In this document: in pieces, positions 8,651-17,681 of the stretch | How the letters are laid out: every line of letters begins with the position of its first letter | Numbering within the stretch: position 1 is the stretch's first letter | Assembly (NCBI GenBank): GCA_016235045.1 | Contig: JACRME010000020.1 | Coordinates: forward strand, 1 to 49,786 | DNA: 49,786 nt | Origin: Nitrosomonadales bacterium | GTDB taxonomy: Bacteria; Pseudomonadota; Gammaproteobacteria; Burkholderiales; Gallionellaceae | Direction of reading: 5' to 3' | The notes under the pieces: generated by a model | What the model was told of the DNA's origin: nothing | Database searches by the model: none | The model's input: the letters and a program-made list of their open reading frames with translations, nothing else | Position numbers and translations under genes: made by a program

Positions 8651-10180
8651 TTACTGAATAAAGTAAACGTAAGCCGCAAAAACCAACGCAGCCCCCAACA
8701 TAAGCGCAATGACCATTAACCAGGCATTGCGTTTTTTCTGCTGGATCAGCAATTCGAGCATCAGCGGCGCAGCCTGCGCCGCCACGTTGTCGTTCAGGCG
8801 CTGGTGCAGCAAGCGCGGCAACTGCGGCAGCAAAGTGGCATAACGCGGCGCTTCGGCACGCAGCGCCTTGAGGAAGCCGCGCCAGCCGACCTGTTCGCTC
8901 ATCCAGCGTTCCAGCCACGGTTTGGCCGTTTTCCACAGATCGAGCTCGGGATCGAGTTGCAATCCCAGACCTTCGATGTTCAGCAGCGTTTTTTGCAGCA
9001 ACACCAGTTGCGGCTGAACCTCGATGCCGAAACGGCGCGAAGTCTGGAACAGGCGCAGCAGCACCTTGCCGAACGAAACGTCGCGCAGCGGTTTGTCGAA
9101 AATCGGCTCGCACACCGAGCGGATCGCCGCTTCGAATTCGTCCACGCGGGTTTCCGCCGGCGCCCAGCCGGACTCGATGTGCAGCTCGGCCACGCGCTTG
9201 TAATCGCGGTTGAAGAAAGCGATGAAATTCTGCGCCAGGTAATTCTTGTCGGTAACGGTAAGCGTGCCCACGATGCCGAAGTCCATCGCCACATAACGCC
9301 CGTCGCGGGTCACCAGAATGTTGCCGGGGTGCATGTCGGCGTGGAAAAAACCGTCGCGGAACACCTGCGTGTAGAAGATTTCCACGCCGTTGCAGGCCAG
9401 TTTGGACAGGTCGACTCCTGCCGTGCGCAACCCCGCGATGTTGCTGATGGGCATGCCGTGCATGCGTTCCATCACCATTACCTGGTCGGAACACCAGTCC
9501 CAATAGACCTCCGGCACCAGCAGCAATTTGGCGTCGGCGAAATTGCGCCGCAACTGGCTGGCGTTGGCGGCCTCGCGCATCATGTCAAGCTCGTCGTGCA
9601 GGTATTTCTCAAATTCGGCGACCACCAGTTTGGGTTTCAGGCGCTTGCCGTCCTCCCACCAGCGCTCGATCAGCGCGGCGCAGATTTGCAGCAGCGCCAC
9701 GTCATGGCCGATAACGCGCGAAATTCCCGGGCGGATGATTTTCACCGCCGCCTTGCGCCCGTCCGGCAAAGTGGCGAAATGCACCTGCGCCACGGAGGCG
9801 CTGGCTACCGGTGTTTCGTCAAACTCGGCAAACACCCCGCGCAACGGTTTGCCGTATGCCGCTTCCAGCAAGGCAACCGCCTGCGCGGAAGGGAAGGGCG
9901 GAACCTGGTCCTGCAACTTGGCCAGCTCGTCGGCAATGTCGATGGGCATCAGGTCGCGGCGGGTGGAAAGCAACTGGCCGAACTTGACGAAGATCGGGCC
10001 CAGCGTTTCGAGTGCCAGGCGCAACCGCTCGGCGCGCGGACGAGAAGTATTGCGGAAGAACAGCAGCCAGTTAAGCGGGTGGCGCAGCCAGCTGGTCTTT
10101 TCGTGCGCGAGCAGGAATTCGTCCAGACCGAAACGCAAAACGACGAAAATGATCTTGAGCAATCGTAAGAAACGCATCAC
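8651..10180 (-). CDS. ubiB: UbiB, ABC1/ADCK-type atypical kinase for ubiquinone biosynthesis
   Basis: This 509-residue member of the UbiB family supports ubiquinone synthesis at the membrane, probably as an ATPase that helps extract or deliver intermediates. Family motifs are present: [14 protein letters not shown] (KxGQ), the alanine-rich [11 protein letters not shown] in place of a P-loop, [11 protein letters not shown] and MDFGIVG. Two C-terminal hydrophobic segments (about 480-507) anchor it. It lies 67 bases after the Tim44-like gene, with a terminator-like hairpin between. ubiE is 4 kb upstream on the same strand, so the ubi genes are dispersed. No ubiJ (SCP2) gene lies between. A start two codons in either direction cannot be excluded (MM). 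Confidence 0.95.
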   Translation of the reverse strand: MMRFLRLLKIIFVVLRFGLDEFLLAHEKTSWLRHPLNWLLFFRNTSRPRAERLRLALETLGPIFVKFGQLLSTRRDLMPIDIADELAKLQDQVPPFPSAQAVALLEAAYGKPLRGVFAEFDETPVASASVAQVHFATLPDGRKAAVKIIRPGISRVIGHDVALLQICAALIERWWEDGKRLKPKLVVAEFEKYLHDELDMMREAANASQLRRNFADAKLLLVPEVYWDWCSDQVMVMERMHGMPISNIAGLRTAGVDLSKLACNGVEIFYTQVFRDGFFHADMHPGNILVTRDGRYVAMDFGIVGTLTVTDKNYLAQNFIAFFNRDYKRVAELHIESGWAPAETRVDEFEAAIRSVCEPIFDKPLRDVSFGKVLLRLFQTSRRFGIEVQPQLVLLQKTLLNIEGLGLQLDPELDLWKTAKPWLERWMSEQVGWRGFLKALRAEAPRYATLLPQLPRLLHQRLNDNVAAQAAPLMLELLIQQKKRNAWLMVIALMLGAALVFAAYVYFIQ

Positions 10181-10192
10181 TGATAGCCGGTC

Positions 10193-10226
10193 AAAATAAA
10201 AAGGGCACTGGAAAATCCAATGCCCT
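10193..10226 (-). terminator. Terminator-like hairpin between the Tim44-like gene and ubiB
   Basis: On the minus strand AGGGCATTGGA, loop TTT, TCCAGTGCCCT (one G-U pair) is followed by TTTTATTTTG. This is a good intrinsic terminator form 22 bases after the Tim44-like stop codon. It would reduce read-through into ubiB, which then needs its own promoter or partial read-through. Confidence 0.7.
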
Positions 10227-10247
10227 CTAGTTTACTTTAATTTGCAA

Positions 10248-11081
10248 TCAAATCTGCTGGATTCCAGCCAGCAACCAGACTGATTTGTCGTCCTGGAGAT
10301 TTTTCTGCACATGCCAGATTTCATCAAAGCTTTCCGGCGCGCCGTTGTTCTCGCGCAACTGGCCGCTCATGCGCACGCTGGCAATGGCGTGGTCGTTTTC
10401 GGTATTCACTTCCAGCAACGCGGCATTCACGGCAACCACATCCGTTCTCTGCGGCGCATCGCCGCGTTCCTGCAACTGCATCGACACCTCGGCGAACATC
10501 TCCGGCGTGGTGTATTCGCGGATATCGTTCAGGTCCTTGCGGTCGTTCGCGGCCTGCAGGCGGATGAACGAGGTCTTGGCGCTACGCAAAAAGCTTTCCA
10601 CCGGGAAATCGGCCGGGATGTTGGCCGGTGCGGCGGAGGCAGCGGCGCCCCCGCTTACAGGTTCAGCAGCGGGAAATTGCGTGGCGCCAAAGGGCGCGCC
10701 CGCTCCGGCGTATTGCATTGCGGGTTGCTGCTTGCGGCGGAACATCGAGACCAGGAACATCACGGCCACAACCGCCAGGACGATCATCAGGATGGAACCC
10801 ATGCCCTCGCCCAGACCCATGCCGGCGAACAATGCGCCCAGGCCCGCGCCAATAGCCAGACCGGCCAGCGGCCCCAGCCATCGGTTGCCTGCGGGTGCAG
10901 CAGCCGGTTGTGCCGGGGTGCCGGGAGCCGGTGCGGCGGCTGGCGCTTTTTGCACCGGAGCGCTCATGCTGCGCTGCTTGCCGAAGCTGCCGCCGCCGCC
11001 GAAGCGCCTGGCCTCGGCATTCGCGGCGAGCAGGGAAAGACTGGTCAAAACGATGGTCAACAACAGGGCAAAACGTTTCAT
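10248..11081 (-). CDS. Tim44-like domain protein, exported or membrane-anchored
   Basis: This 277-residue protein starts MKRFALLLTIVLTSLSLL, a signal peptide or anchor. A Gly-rich RRFGGGGSFG segment and a Pro/Ala linker follow, then two hydrophobic stretches around LAGLAIGAGLGALFAGMGLG and ILMIVLAVVAVMFLVSM. The C-terminal Tim44-like fold runs from about 170 to the end. Such proteins are common near ubiquinone genes in betaproteobacteria; their role is unknown. I chose the start at 11081 because GAGGA lies just upstream; a 9-codon in-frame extension lacks this. A terminator follows the gene. Confidence 0.88.
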   Translation of the reverse strand: MKRFALLLTIVLTSLSLLAANAEARRFGGGGSFGKQRSMSAPVQKAPAAAPAPGTPAQPAAAPAGNRWLGPLAGLAIGAGLGALFAGMGLGEGMGSILMIVLAVVAVMFLVSMFRRKQQPAMQYAGAGAPFGATQFPAAEPVSGGAAASAAPANIPADFPVESFLRSAKTSFIRLQAANDRKDLNDIREYTTPEMFAEVSMQLQERGDAPQRTDVVAVNAALLEVNTENDHAIASVRMSGQLRENNGAPESFDEIWHVQKNLQDDKSVWLLAGIQQI

Positions 11082-11171
11082 GCGATTCCTCACGATTGGC
11101 AAATTCAAAGCGGCGCGCAGTATAGCACCGGCTGCGGCGATACTACGGGCAGCAGATTACAGCGACATTAT

Positions 11172-11546
11172 TCAGGGAGATATGAGCTTAACATCGGTGA
11201 CGAAATACGCGGTGTCGCCGAAGCAGGAAGTGGGCAAACCCCGGTGTTCCTCGTAAATCAGCGCGACGCGCTGCCCGACTTGCCGGTTGATTTTGTCGGC
11301 CACGGCATCCTCGCGCACGGTAAACAGGAATTTCTCGGGTGCGGCGCCGGGAAGCGCCACCAGGGAAAGCTCGCCTTCCCAGGTCTTGCAGATCCAGCCC
11401 TTTTTGGACAGCTTCTGCATGAACCCGGCGCGCTCGCCTTCCGAATAGCTCCAGTGCAACGCCAGCCAGATATATGCGGCAAAGACAGCAGCGACGACAA
11501 CCATGAAACCGGCAGCAACGGCGAGGGCACTTTTCGGTAGCGGCAT
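11172..11546 (-). CDS. Conserved hypothetical membrane-anchored protein
   Basis: This 124-residue protein begins MPLPKSALAVAAGFMVVVAA, one N-terminal transmembrane helix. A soluble domain follows with WICKTWEGELSL, IYEEHRG and a C-terminal CFGDTAYFV segment. Similar short proteins are conserved in betaproteobacteria and are sometimes mislabelled as 6-phosphogluconate dehydrogenase; nothing here supports that enzyme activity. AAGGA lies 7 bases before the ATG and supports this start over an upstream in-frame extension. The function is unknown. Confidence 0.75.
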   Translation of the reverse strand: MPLPKSALAVAAGFMVVVAAVFAAYIWLALHWSYSEGERAGFMQKLSKKGWICKTWEGELSLVALPGAAPEKFLFTVREDAVADKINRQVGQRVALIYEEHRGLPTSCFGDTAYFVTDVKLISP

Positions 11547-11624
11547 GACGAGTCCTTGAACGGAGGGAAAACGGCGACGATTATAGCCGAGGCGCACAAC
11601 TGCCGAGATTATCCATTGCAGCGG

Positions 11625-11684
11625 GCGCAACTTGTTGCGCGACAAGGTTTACGCGGGAAATCGCCCGGCAAGCGGGCTCCTGCA
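11625..11684. repeat. Dispersed palindromic repeat, copy of the element at 29269-29336
   Basis: GCGCAACTTGTTGCGC, a short joining region, then AATCGCCCGGCAAG-GGGCTCCTGCA. The reverse complement of 29269-29336 matches this over most of its length, with scattered changes. It occupies the gap between rluA and the upstream-oriented membrane gene. Confidence 0.75.
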
Positions 11685-11712
11685 AAACTGCCTTATGAAA
11701 TATCCGGGTCAA

Positions 11713-12339
11713 CTAAAAGGGAGCCGCGCTGGCAAAGTCCAAAAATTCGCCGCTTGCAGGATGCCTGAAATTCAGCGAACAGGCATGCAGCAGCAAACGC
11801 GGCGCGCTGGTTGCATCCCCATACAAGGCATCCCCGAGGATGGGATGCCCTATCGCCGCCATATGCACGCGCAACTGGTGCGAGCGCCCGGTGACGGGTT
11901 CCAGTTCGATGCGGGAGACATCGGATTCTGTGCCGAGCAACCGATAGCGCGTCAGCGAGGGCTTGCCCAGAGCATGATCGATCTTCTGCCGCGGTCGGTT
12001 CGGCCAGTCGCAGATCAGCGGCAGGCTGATTTCGCCTGCCGCCTGTTCCAGCCCGCCGGAAACGACGGCGACGTATCGCTTGCCCACCTCGCGCTCGCGG
12101 AACATCTGCGAAAGCCGGCGCTGCATGGCAATGCCGCGCGCGAACACCATCAACCCCGACGTCGCCATATCTAGGCGATGCACCACCAGCGCATCGGGAA
12201 AAGTTTGCTGCAAACGCGCAGCAAGACAATCCTGCTTGTCTTCACCGCGCCCCGGCACGGCCAGCAGCCCGGCGGGTTTGTTCGCCACCAGCAGGAAAGC
12301 ATCTTGGAAAACCAGTTCGAAAAGGTTATTGCTGGTCAT
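11713..12339 (-). CDS. rluA: RluA-family pseudouridine synthase
   Basis: This enzyme isomerises specific uridines to pseudouridine; RluA of E. coli modifies 23S rRNA U746 and tRNA U32. The 208-residue product is close to RluA length and lacks the S4 domain seen in RluC/D. The catalytic motif HRLDMATSG holds the essential Asp near residue 57. RYVAVVSG and GRSHQLRVHMAAIGHPILGD are further family signatures. Its start overlaps the upstream 64-residue Cys-rich gene by 14 bases, suggesting coupling. Substrate choice is inferred from length and domain layout. Confidence 0.9.
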   Translation of the reverse strand: MTSNNLFELVFQDAFLLVANKPAGLLAVPGRGEDKQDCLAARLQQTFPDALVVHRLDMATSGLMVFARGIAMQRRLSQMFREREVGKRYVAVVSGGLEQAAGEISLPLICDWPNRPRQKIDHALGKPSLTRYRLLGTESDVSRIELEPVTGRSHQLRVHMAAIGHPILGDALYGDATSAPRLLLHACSLNFRHPASGEFLDFASAAPF

Positions 12340-12520
12340 CGCCCGCGGCAGGTGTTTCAGTTGCCGGATTGCCCGGCGTCTTGTTGGGGCGGTTCTTGCC
12401 CGGATCGGCGAAACGAAAACGGCCGGACAACACGCATCCTTTCATGCCGATGTCGCAGGGCTTGTTCAGCACCTTCTGGCACTTGCCGTCGTACTCATGC
12501 GGGCATCCCCAGCCGCTCAT
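12326..12520 (-). CDS. Small cysteine-rich protein of unknown function
   Basis: This 64-residue protein contains four cysteines (6, 14, 22, 29) spaced 7-7-6 within the first 30 residues, beginning MSGWGCPHEYDGKCQKVLNK. The tail is Pro/Thr/Asn-rich. The spacing suggests metal binding or disulfides, but I recognise no zinc-ribbon family. GGAG lies 7 bases before the ATG. It sits 12 bases after yjdM and overlaps rluA by 14 bases, so it is probably part of one operon. Evidence for coding is this spacing plus the ribosome-binding site. Confidence 0.65.
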   Translation of the reverse strand: MSGWGCPHEYDGKCQKVLNKPCDIGMKGCVLSGRFRFADPGKNRPNKTPGNPATETPAAGDDQQ

Positions 12521-12532
12521 CCGGTAACTCCA

Positions 12533-12874
12533 TCAAGCCTTTTTGACAAACTCGGTCTTCAACTGCATCGCCCCGATGCCATCGATCTTGCAGTCGATGT
12601 CATGGTCGCCATCCACCAGGCGGATGTTCTTCACCTTGGTGCCGACCTTCACCACCGAAGACGAACCCTTGACCTTCAAATCCTTGATCACCGTGACCGA
12701 ATCGCCATCGACCAGCACATTGCCGAAGGCATCCTTGAACACCCTGGTTTGTTCGCCAGCCTCGGCGGGCGCGTCCTTGGGCCACTCATGGGCGCATTCG
12801 GGGCAGACGTAGTTGGCGCCGTCTTCGTAGGTGTATTCGGAACTGCATTTGGGGCATTTGGGTAAGGCAGTCAT
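12533..12874 (-). CDS. yjdM: YjdM/PhnA-family zinc-ribbon protein
   Basis: This 113-residue protein has an N-terminal zinc ribbon ([21 protein letters not shown]) and a small C-terminal beta domain containing [17 protein letters not shown] and [13 protein letters not shown]. The family is often named alkylphosphonate utilisation protein PhnA, but no phosphonate genes are nearby and its role is unsettled. The start MTALPKCP at 12874 fits the family; an upstream in-frame extension is non-conserved. It heads a likely operon with the Cys-rich gene and rluA. Confidence 0.92.
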   Translation of the reverse strand: MTALPKCPKCSSEYTYEDGANYVCPECAHEWPKDAPAEAGEQTRVFKDAFGNVLVDGDSVTVIKDLKVKGSSSVVKVGTKVKNIRLVDGDHDIDCKIDGIGAMQLKTEFVKKA

Positions 12875-12960
12875 TGCAAAACTCCAATAATATATATGCG
12901 AGACGGCAAAAAGGTGCAAACAAGGCCGCGTGAAGTAGCGGTAAACGGTTGAAAGAAATA

Positions 12961-13569
12961 TTAGAAGAGTACTCTCGAGTAACGCCTGTTCACTTCCTGG
13001 ACGATTCGCTTTCCTACGGCCACCGTGTCTTCAAAGATACTCAATACCTTATCATAAGCGGCAATCGCTGCCATCGGGTCAACCGTGGCCGGATCGGATT
13101 GTTCAAATCGCTCCATGTCTTCGAGGATGGAATTTGCCTGTGCGTAGAACCGGGCTACCAGTTCCGATAGCGGGGATCCCAGAATTCCGATTTGTCCAGC
13201 GTTCGCCTCGAACACGCTGAAGTACTTCTTTCGCGCGCTGAAGGGATAAGCCTGGAATTTGCCGGTCGCTTCGATTTGAGCTTTTGCTGCGCGAAGCCCT
13301 TCGATGTACCCGCGCTTTTCCAGAATTTCCAGTAACGCCTGTACTTCTCCCTGAAGAGCGAGCGCCAGGGCGCGTCTCGACTTCCGCTGCCGAATAAATT
13401 CACGCCAGGTATTGCTGGCGAGGCCGCCAACAATGACGAGCAAAACGCCGACGACTGCACCGATCAAGGGCAGGTGATCCCTTAGCGCCAAAATTACATT
13501 TCCCACAATATCCCGCTTGATGTAGGGCGCAATAACCAACGGGCATTGCGCCGTATGAAGTAAAGACAA
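12961..13569 (-). CDS. Hypothetical membrane protein with cytoplasmic helical domain
   Basis: This 202-residue protein has one strong transmembrane helix (about 33-52, [19 protein letters not shown]). A basic stop-transfer segment follows ([11 protein letters not shown]), then a long alpha-helical domain with coiled-coil character. I recognise no family. It stands alone between yjdM and a repeat. The annotated N-terminus ([11 protein letters not shown]) may be longer than the true one. Coding is supported by its length and coherent hydrophobicity pattern. Confidence 0.65.
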   Translation of the reverse strand: MSLLHTAQCPLVIAPYIKRDIVGNVILALRDHLPLIGAVVGVLLVIVGGLASNTWREFIRQRKSRRALALALQGEVQALLEILEKRGYIEGLRAAKAQIEATGKFQAYPFSARKKYFSVFEANAGQIGILGSPLSELVARFYAQANSILEDMERFEQSDPATVDPMAAIAAYDKVLSIFEDTVAVGKRIVQEVNRRYSRVLF

Positions 13570-13575
13570 AACATC

Positions 13576-13672
13576 CGGTGCAATGCGCTACGCTTATTGC
13601 ACTCTACCCGAGCTCTCGCATCTTGGGTAACAGCCGCGATGTCGGGTTACGGCCTGCCTAACCTGACCTACG
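13576..13672. repeat. Interspersed repeat remnant with two palindromic parts
   Basis: The first part, TGCAAT-GCG-CTA-CGC-TT-ATTGCA (13579-13601), is a hairpin of the type seen in many proteobacterial genomes flanked by GGTGCAATGCGC... and CTCTAC. The second part around GATGTCGGGTTACGGCCT...CTAACCTGACCTACG is an imperfect palindrome of the same style. It fills the gap between two minus-strand genes. Confidence 0.5.
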
Positions 13673-13693
13673 GGGTTTTAGGCAAAATTCAGG

Positions 13694-14395
13694 CTAGAAA
13701 TTAAATCCCAGTCCGACAAAATTGCCTCGGCCGCTGAGCTTCAAGCTGCCATTAACATCGCCCGTAATATCTGTATTCCCTGCAAGCGACATTCCTGAAG
13801 TACGCATGAGGCGGTATTCGGCGATAAAACTCATATGACCCACGCTGTATCGCAGACCGGTGCTGACCAGTGCGGCAGACCCTCCGGCAGTATCGTTTTC
13901 GCTGCCGCTTACGCTCAAGTCTACTTTCCCAACACCTGCACCAATAAATGGCTGCAACCCGTCCGCGTCGCCAAAATACTTTTTTATAACGCCGAAAATA
14001 AATCTTGCTTTCAGCTTACCCTGAGAAGGAGTTAGCGAGGGTATGGAAAACGAATTTTGTATTTGAAAATAGTTGAAACCATAACTGAATCCATGTTTGA
14101 TTTTGCGACCATACTCGAAGCCATATACATCCCTTGATGCGGTCTCGAAGTCATTGCTTATCGGAATCGCGGTGTTACCACAACCAAAGAATAAACTGCA
14201 CGACTGGGGGCCAACAAGGTAAAAATCTTGATTGCGACTGGAAAGATGGTAGGAGCCGGAATTGATCGTGACTGTGTTCTTATGCTCAACAATCAGAGGA
14301 GGCTGGGCTAAAGCAATTTCCTGATCGGCACTGGCGGCCGCATTAGCGCCCATGAAGCCCGACAGAATCAGAATACCCGCCATACGCGCTCTCAT
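13694..14395 (-). CDS. Outer-membrane beta-barrel protein (OmpA/porin-like fold)
   Basis: This 233-residue protein has an N-terminal signal peptide (MRARMAGILILSGFMGANAAASA). Alternating polar/hydrophobic strands follow, with turns such as GRKIKHGFSYGFNYFQ and a C-terminal strand ending in Phe (NFVGLGFNF), as in BAM-inserted barrels. The segment QPFIGAGVGKVDL is typical of eight-stranded barrels. A PQSCSLFFGCGN loop may hold a disulfide. The ligand or function is unknown. It is somewhat richer in A+T than its neighbours. Confidence 0.78.
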   Translation of the reverse strand: MRARMAGILILSGFMGANAAASADQEIALAQPPLIVEHKNTVTINSGSYHLSSRNQDFYLVGPQSCSLFFGCGNTAIPISNDFETASRDVYGFEYGRKIKHGFSYGFNYFQIQNSFSIPSLTPSQGKLKARFIFGVIKKYFGDADGLQPFIGAGVGKVDLSVSGSENDTAGGSAALVSTGLRYSVGHMSFIAEYRLMRTSGMSLAGNTDITGDVNGSLKLSGRGNFVGLGFNF

Positions 14396-14463
14396 TTTAT
14401 GTCCCTAAAACTATCCGACCAGTCTAAACATTTGCCGCTAATGCCTCAAATAATCAGTTGGTA

Positions 14464-15198
14464 CTACAGTTTGTATCCCCGATGCACCGCCACCACCCCG
14501 CCCGTCATATTGAAGTACTCAACCCGCTCCAGCCCCGCATCCACCATCATCTGCTTCAATTCTTCCTGTCCCGGATGCATGCGGATGGATTCGGCGAGGT
14601 AGCGGTAACTGTCCGCATCGTTGGCGATGATTTCGCCCATCTTGGGTAGCAGCTTGAAGGAATACAGGTCGTACATCTTTTCCAGCGGCTTGGCGACCTT
14701 GGAGAATTCCAGCACGATCACGCGACCGCCGGGTTTGAGCACGCGGCGCATCTCGCGCAGGGCGGCATCTTTATGTGTGACGTTGCGCAGGCCGAAGGCG
14801 ATGCTCACGCAGTCGAAATAATTGTCGGGGAAGGGCAGGTGTTCGGCGTCGCACTGCGCGGTGGGCGTGGCCTTGCCTTCGTCCAGCAGGCGGTCGCGGC
14901 CCACACGCAGCATGGCGTTGTTGATGTCGGTGAGTACCACTTGACCACTGCTGCCGACCTTGTCGAGGAACAGGCGCGACAGATCGCCGGAGCCGCCCGC
15001 GATGTCGAGCACGCGCTGGCCTTCGTGCACATTGGCCAGGCCGACCGCGAAGCGCTTCCAGATGCGGTGCAGGCCGACCGACATGAGGTCGTTCATGATG
15101 TCGTATTTGCTGGCGACGGAGGTGAAAACGCCCGCGACCTTCTTGGCTTTTTCTTCCTCGGGGACGGTCTGGAAACCGAAGTGGGTGGTTTTGCTCAT
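14464..15198 (-). CDS. ubiE: UbiE, demethylmenaquinone / 2-polyprenyl-methoxybenzoquinol methyltransferase
   Basis: UbiE carries out the C-methylation step in ubiquinone (and menaquinone) synthesis using S-adenosylmethionine. The 244-residue product begins [20 protein letters not shown], a family hallmark. SAM motif I is [15 protein letters not shown] near residue 65, and [17 protein letters not shown] and [11 protein letters not shown] are further motifs. CAACTCCTTT (minus AAAGGAGTTG) lies directly before the ATG as a ribosome site. A REPIN-like repeat separates it from the DUF971 gene upstream. It is 4.3 kb from ubiB on the same strand. Confidence 0.97.
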   Translation of the reverse strand: MSKTTHFGFQTVPEEEKAKKVAGVFTSVASKYDIMNDLMSVGLHRIWKRFAVGLANVHEGQRVLDIAGGSGDLSRLFLDKVGSSGQVVLTDINNAMLRVGRDRLLDEGKATPTAQCDAEHLPFPDNYFDCVSIAFGLRNVTHKDAALREMRRVLKPGGRVIVLEFSKVAKPLEKMYDLYSFKLLPKMGEIIANDADSYRYLAESIRMHPGQEELKQMMVDAGLERVEYFNMTGGVVAVHRGYKL

Positions 15199-15218
15199 AT
15201 CAACTCCTTTTGTATTTA

Positions 15219-15307
15219 CCCCCCTCCTGCATGCGGGAGAGGGGCGGGGGAGAGGGGGTGATTGAAATTCTACCCTCTCCCTAACCCTCCCCCTGCAAGG
15301 GGGAGGG
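15219..15307. repeat. REPIN-like composite palindrome between DUF971 gene and ubiE
   Basis: One end has CCCCCCTCCTGCATGCGGGAGAGGGG and the other CCCTCCCCCTGCAAGGGGGAGGG, joined by GGGGGTGATTGAAATTCTACCC. The layout of two end hairpins and inner inverted arms matches 24169-24270. It lies inside an otherwise tight gene order, so it is probably a recent addition. Confidence 0.7.
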
Positions 15308-15314
15308 AATCAAA

Positions 15315-15665
15315 CTATTTATCGCGGCTTGCGCCCGCCGCTTCCAGCTTGGTCAGGTAATCGTGCCACATGGCATCGTGATACTTGCCCAGTTCGTACA
15401 GGTATTCCCAGGTATACAAACCGCTGTCGTGGCCGTCGTCGAAGATCAGCTTGATGGCGTAGCTGCCGGCAGGCTCGATCTCGGTGAGCAGCACGCTGCG
15501 CTTGCCGACTTGCAGCGTTTCCTGTCCCGGGCCGTGGCCGCGCACTTCGGCGGAGGGCGAGTACACGCGCAGGAATTCGAATGGCAGCGTGTAGCGCGCG
15601 CCGTCCTCGAAGGCGATTTCGAGCGTTTTGGTTTGCTGGTGCAGAATGATTTCGGTTGGGATCAT
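15315..15665 (-). CDS. DUF971 / GBBH-like N-terminal domain protein
   Basis: This 116-residue protein consists of one DUF971 domain, containing LEIAFEDGARYTLPFEFLRVYSPS and a C-terminal LIFDDGHDSGLYTWEYLYELG motif. The domain resembles the zinc-binding N-terminus of gamma-butyrobetaine hydroxylase. It also occurs near Mrp-type Fe-S carriers and quinone genes. Whether it binds metal here is not visible. It overlaps rfaE2 by ATGA (15662-15665), so it is translationally coupled, and it is followed by ubiE after a repeat. Confidence 0.9.
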   Translation of the reverse strand: MIPTEIILHQQTKTLEIAFEDGARYTLPFEFLRVYSPSAEVRGHGPGQETLQVGKRSVLLTEIEPAGSYAIKLIFDDGHDSGLYTWEYLYELGKYHDAMWHDYLTKLEAAGASRDK

Positions 15666-16150
15666 AGCGAACGTATCTTCTTCAATAATGCGGTGGTGGA
15701 GCGTTCGTGCAGGAACGGGATGCTGTGCACGGTGCCGCCCCAGATTTTGACTTCCTTGCTGCCGACGATGTCGGCCGGCTTCCAGTCGCCGCCCTTGACC
15801 AGCACGTCGGGCTTGCAGGCGAGAATGAGGTTGAGCGGGGTGTCTTCGTCGAATTTCACCACCAGGCTCACCGATTCCAGCGCCGCCAGCACGGCCATGC
15901 GATCCTGTTCGGCATTGATCGGGCGTTCGTCGCCCTTGCCGAGGCGCTTGACCGAGGCATCGCTGTTCACGCCGACGACGAGCGAGAAGCCGAGTGCGCG
16001 CGCCTGCGCGAGGTAGGTGACATGGCCGCGATGCAGCACGTCGAAACAGCCGTTGGTGAACACCAGCGGGCGCGGCAGCAGGGCGGCTTTTGCGGCGAGC
16101 CGGTCAGCCGCGCAAATCTTGTCCTCGAAATGTGGGGCCGGGTATTTCAC
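15662..16150 (-). CDS. rfaE2: D-glycero-beta-D-manno-heptose 1-phosphate adenylyltransferase (RfaE domain II)
   Basis: The enzyme makes ADP-D-glycero-beta-D-manno-heptose for LPS inner core. The 162-residue product corresponds to the C-terminal half of E. coli HldE, as is usual when the kinase is encoded elsewhere. FTNGCFDVLHRGHVTYLAQA holds the HxGH nucleotidyltransferase motif near residue 31. VGVNSDASVKRLGKG and LVKGGDWKPADIVG follow. GTG at 16150 is chosen as start because it shares one base with the dolP stop and the family begins close to it; the longer open frame upstream merely shadows dolP. Coupled to the DUF971 gene. Confidence 0.93.
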   Translation of the reverse strand: MKYPAPHFEDKICAADRLAAKAALLPRPLVFTNGCFDVLHRGHVTYLAQARALGFSLVVGVNSDASVKRLGKGDERPINAEQDRMAVLAALESVSLVVKFDEDTPLNLILACKPDVLVKGGDWKPADIVGSKEVKIWGGTVHSIPFLHERSTTALLKKIRSL

Positions 16151-16715
16151 TAGTCGATGTACTCGAAGACGCGCACGACTTTCTGGACGCCGCCAGTGGT
16201 GCTGGCGATCTCGGAGGCCGCATCGGCCTCGGCGCGGGTAACCAGGCCCATCAGGTAGACCACGCTGTTTTCCGTGACGACCTTGACGTGGTCGGCCTTG
16301 AACGCGGGACTTTTGACGAAGCGCACTTTCACGTTGCCGGTGATGCGCGTGTCGGAACTGGCGCTGCCGGCGACAGCCGGGCCGTTCACCACAAGTTCGT
16401 TGGCGATGCCTTTCACGTTGGGAATGGCGCCGACGATGCGCTCGATGTCCATTTTTGCGGTTTCGTCCGCGACCGTGCCGGTGACGAGCGCGAAACGGTT
16501 GAATGCGACGACGCCGACATGCGCGGATTCCTTGTACTTCTCCTCGATGCGCTTCTGCGACTTGCTCTCGATGGTGTCGTCTTCGACCATGGTGCCTGCG
16601 CTGCGGCGATCCGAAGAGGACATGATCACGCCCGTGCCGACACCGGCCGCAACGACCGGGGCGACGCAACCCTGCAACAGCCACAAAGCCGCAAACAACA
16701 GCACTGAATAACGCA

Positions 16716-16716
<1 letters not shown>
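16150..16716 (-). CDS. dolP: DolP-like BON-domain outer membrane lipoprotein
   Basis: This 188-residue lipoprotein begins MRYSVLLFAALWLLQGCVAP, with lipidation at the Cys of LLQGC. Two BON domains follow (about 45-115 and 120-188), the second with NSVVYLMGLVTRAEAD. In E. coli DolP (YraP) binds anionic phospholipid at the outer membrane and supports BAM activity. Synteny rsmI/lpoA-yraN-diaA-dolP is conserved here. The stop of the upstream gene TAA and this ATG share one base, so they are coupled. A longer in-frame start would spoil the signal sequence. Confidence 0.93.
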
Positions 16717-17345
<629 letters not shown>

Positions 17346-17681
17346 TTAAAGCTCGAAAGCATTTTTGACCCACTCGACGTTTTCGGCGCCATCCAGCAGC
17401 ACGGCATCGAAACGGCAGGGCGGAATGCGCGGCAATGCGGCGAGGTAGTGCTGGGCGGTCAGGATCAGGCGTTGCTGCTTGTGCGTGTCGATACTGGCCG
17501 CGGCGCCGCCGAAATCGCTGCGGCTGCGCTGGCGCACTTCGGCAAATACCAGGGTTTCCCGGTCATGCAGAACCAGGTCGATCTCGCCGAAGCGGCAGCG
17601 GTAATTGGCCTTGACCAGCTTCAGGCCGTGTCGTTGCAGGAATTGGGCAGCGATTTGTTCGGCCTGGGCGCCGGGCTTCAT
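17346..17681 (-). CDS. yraN: YraN family (UPF0102) endonuclease-like protein
   Basis: This 111-residue protein with the predicted nuclease core of UPF0102 contains GEIDLVLHD near residue 32 and VFAEVRQRS near residue 45, matching the E-x(n)-D-x(n)-ExK-like pattern. Here the second motif reads EVR rather than EVK. The start MKPGAQAEQ at 17681 overlaps the lpoA stop by ATGA; the longer open frame upstream shadows lpoA. It is syntenic with E. coli yraN. The biological function is not established. Confidence 0.93.
   Translation of the reverse strand: MKPGAQAEQIAAQFLQRHGLKLVKANYRCRFGEIDLVLHDRETLVFAEVRQRSRSDFGGAAASIDTHKQQRLILTAQHYLAALPRIPPCRFDAVLLDGAENVEWVKNAFEL

Noticed and set aside
13651-13683. 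GCCTAAC ... TTTTAGGC, looking like attC R boxes
   Set aside because: The spacing is only about 28 bases and no L boxes or central stem are present; it belongs to an interspersed repeat.
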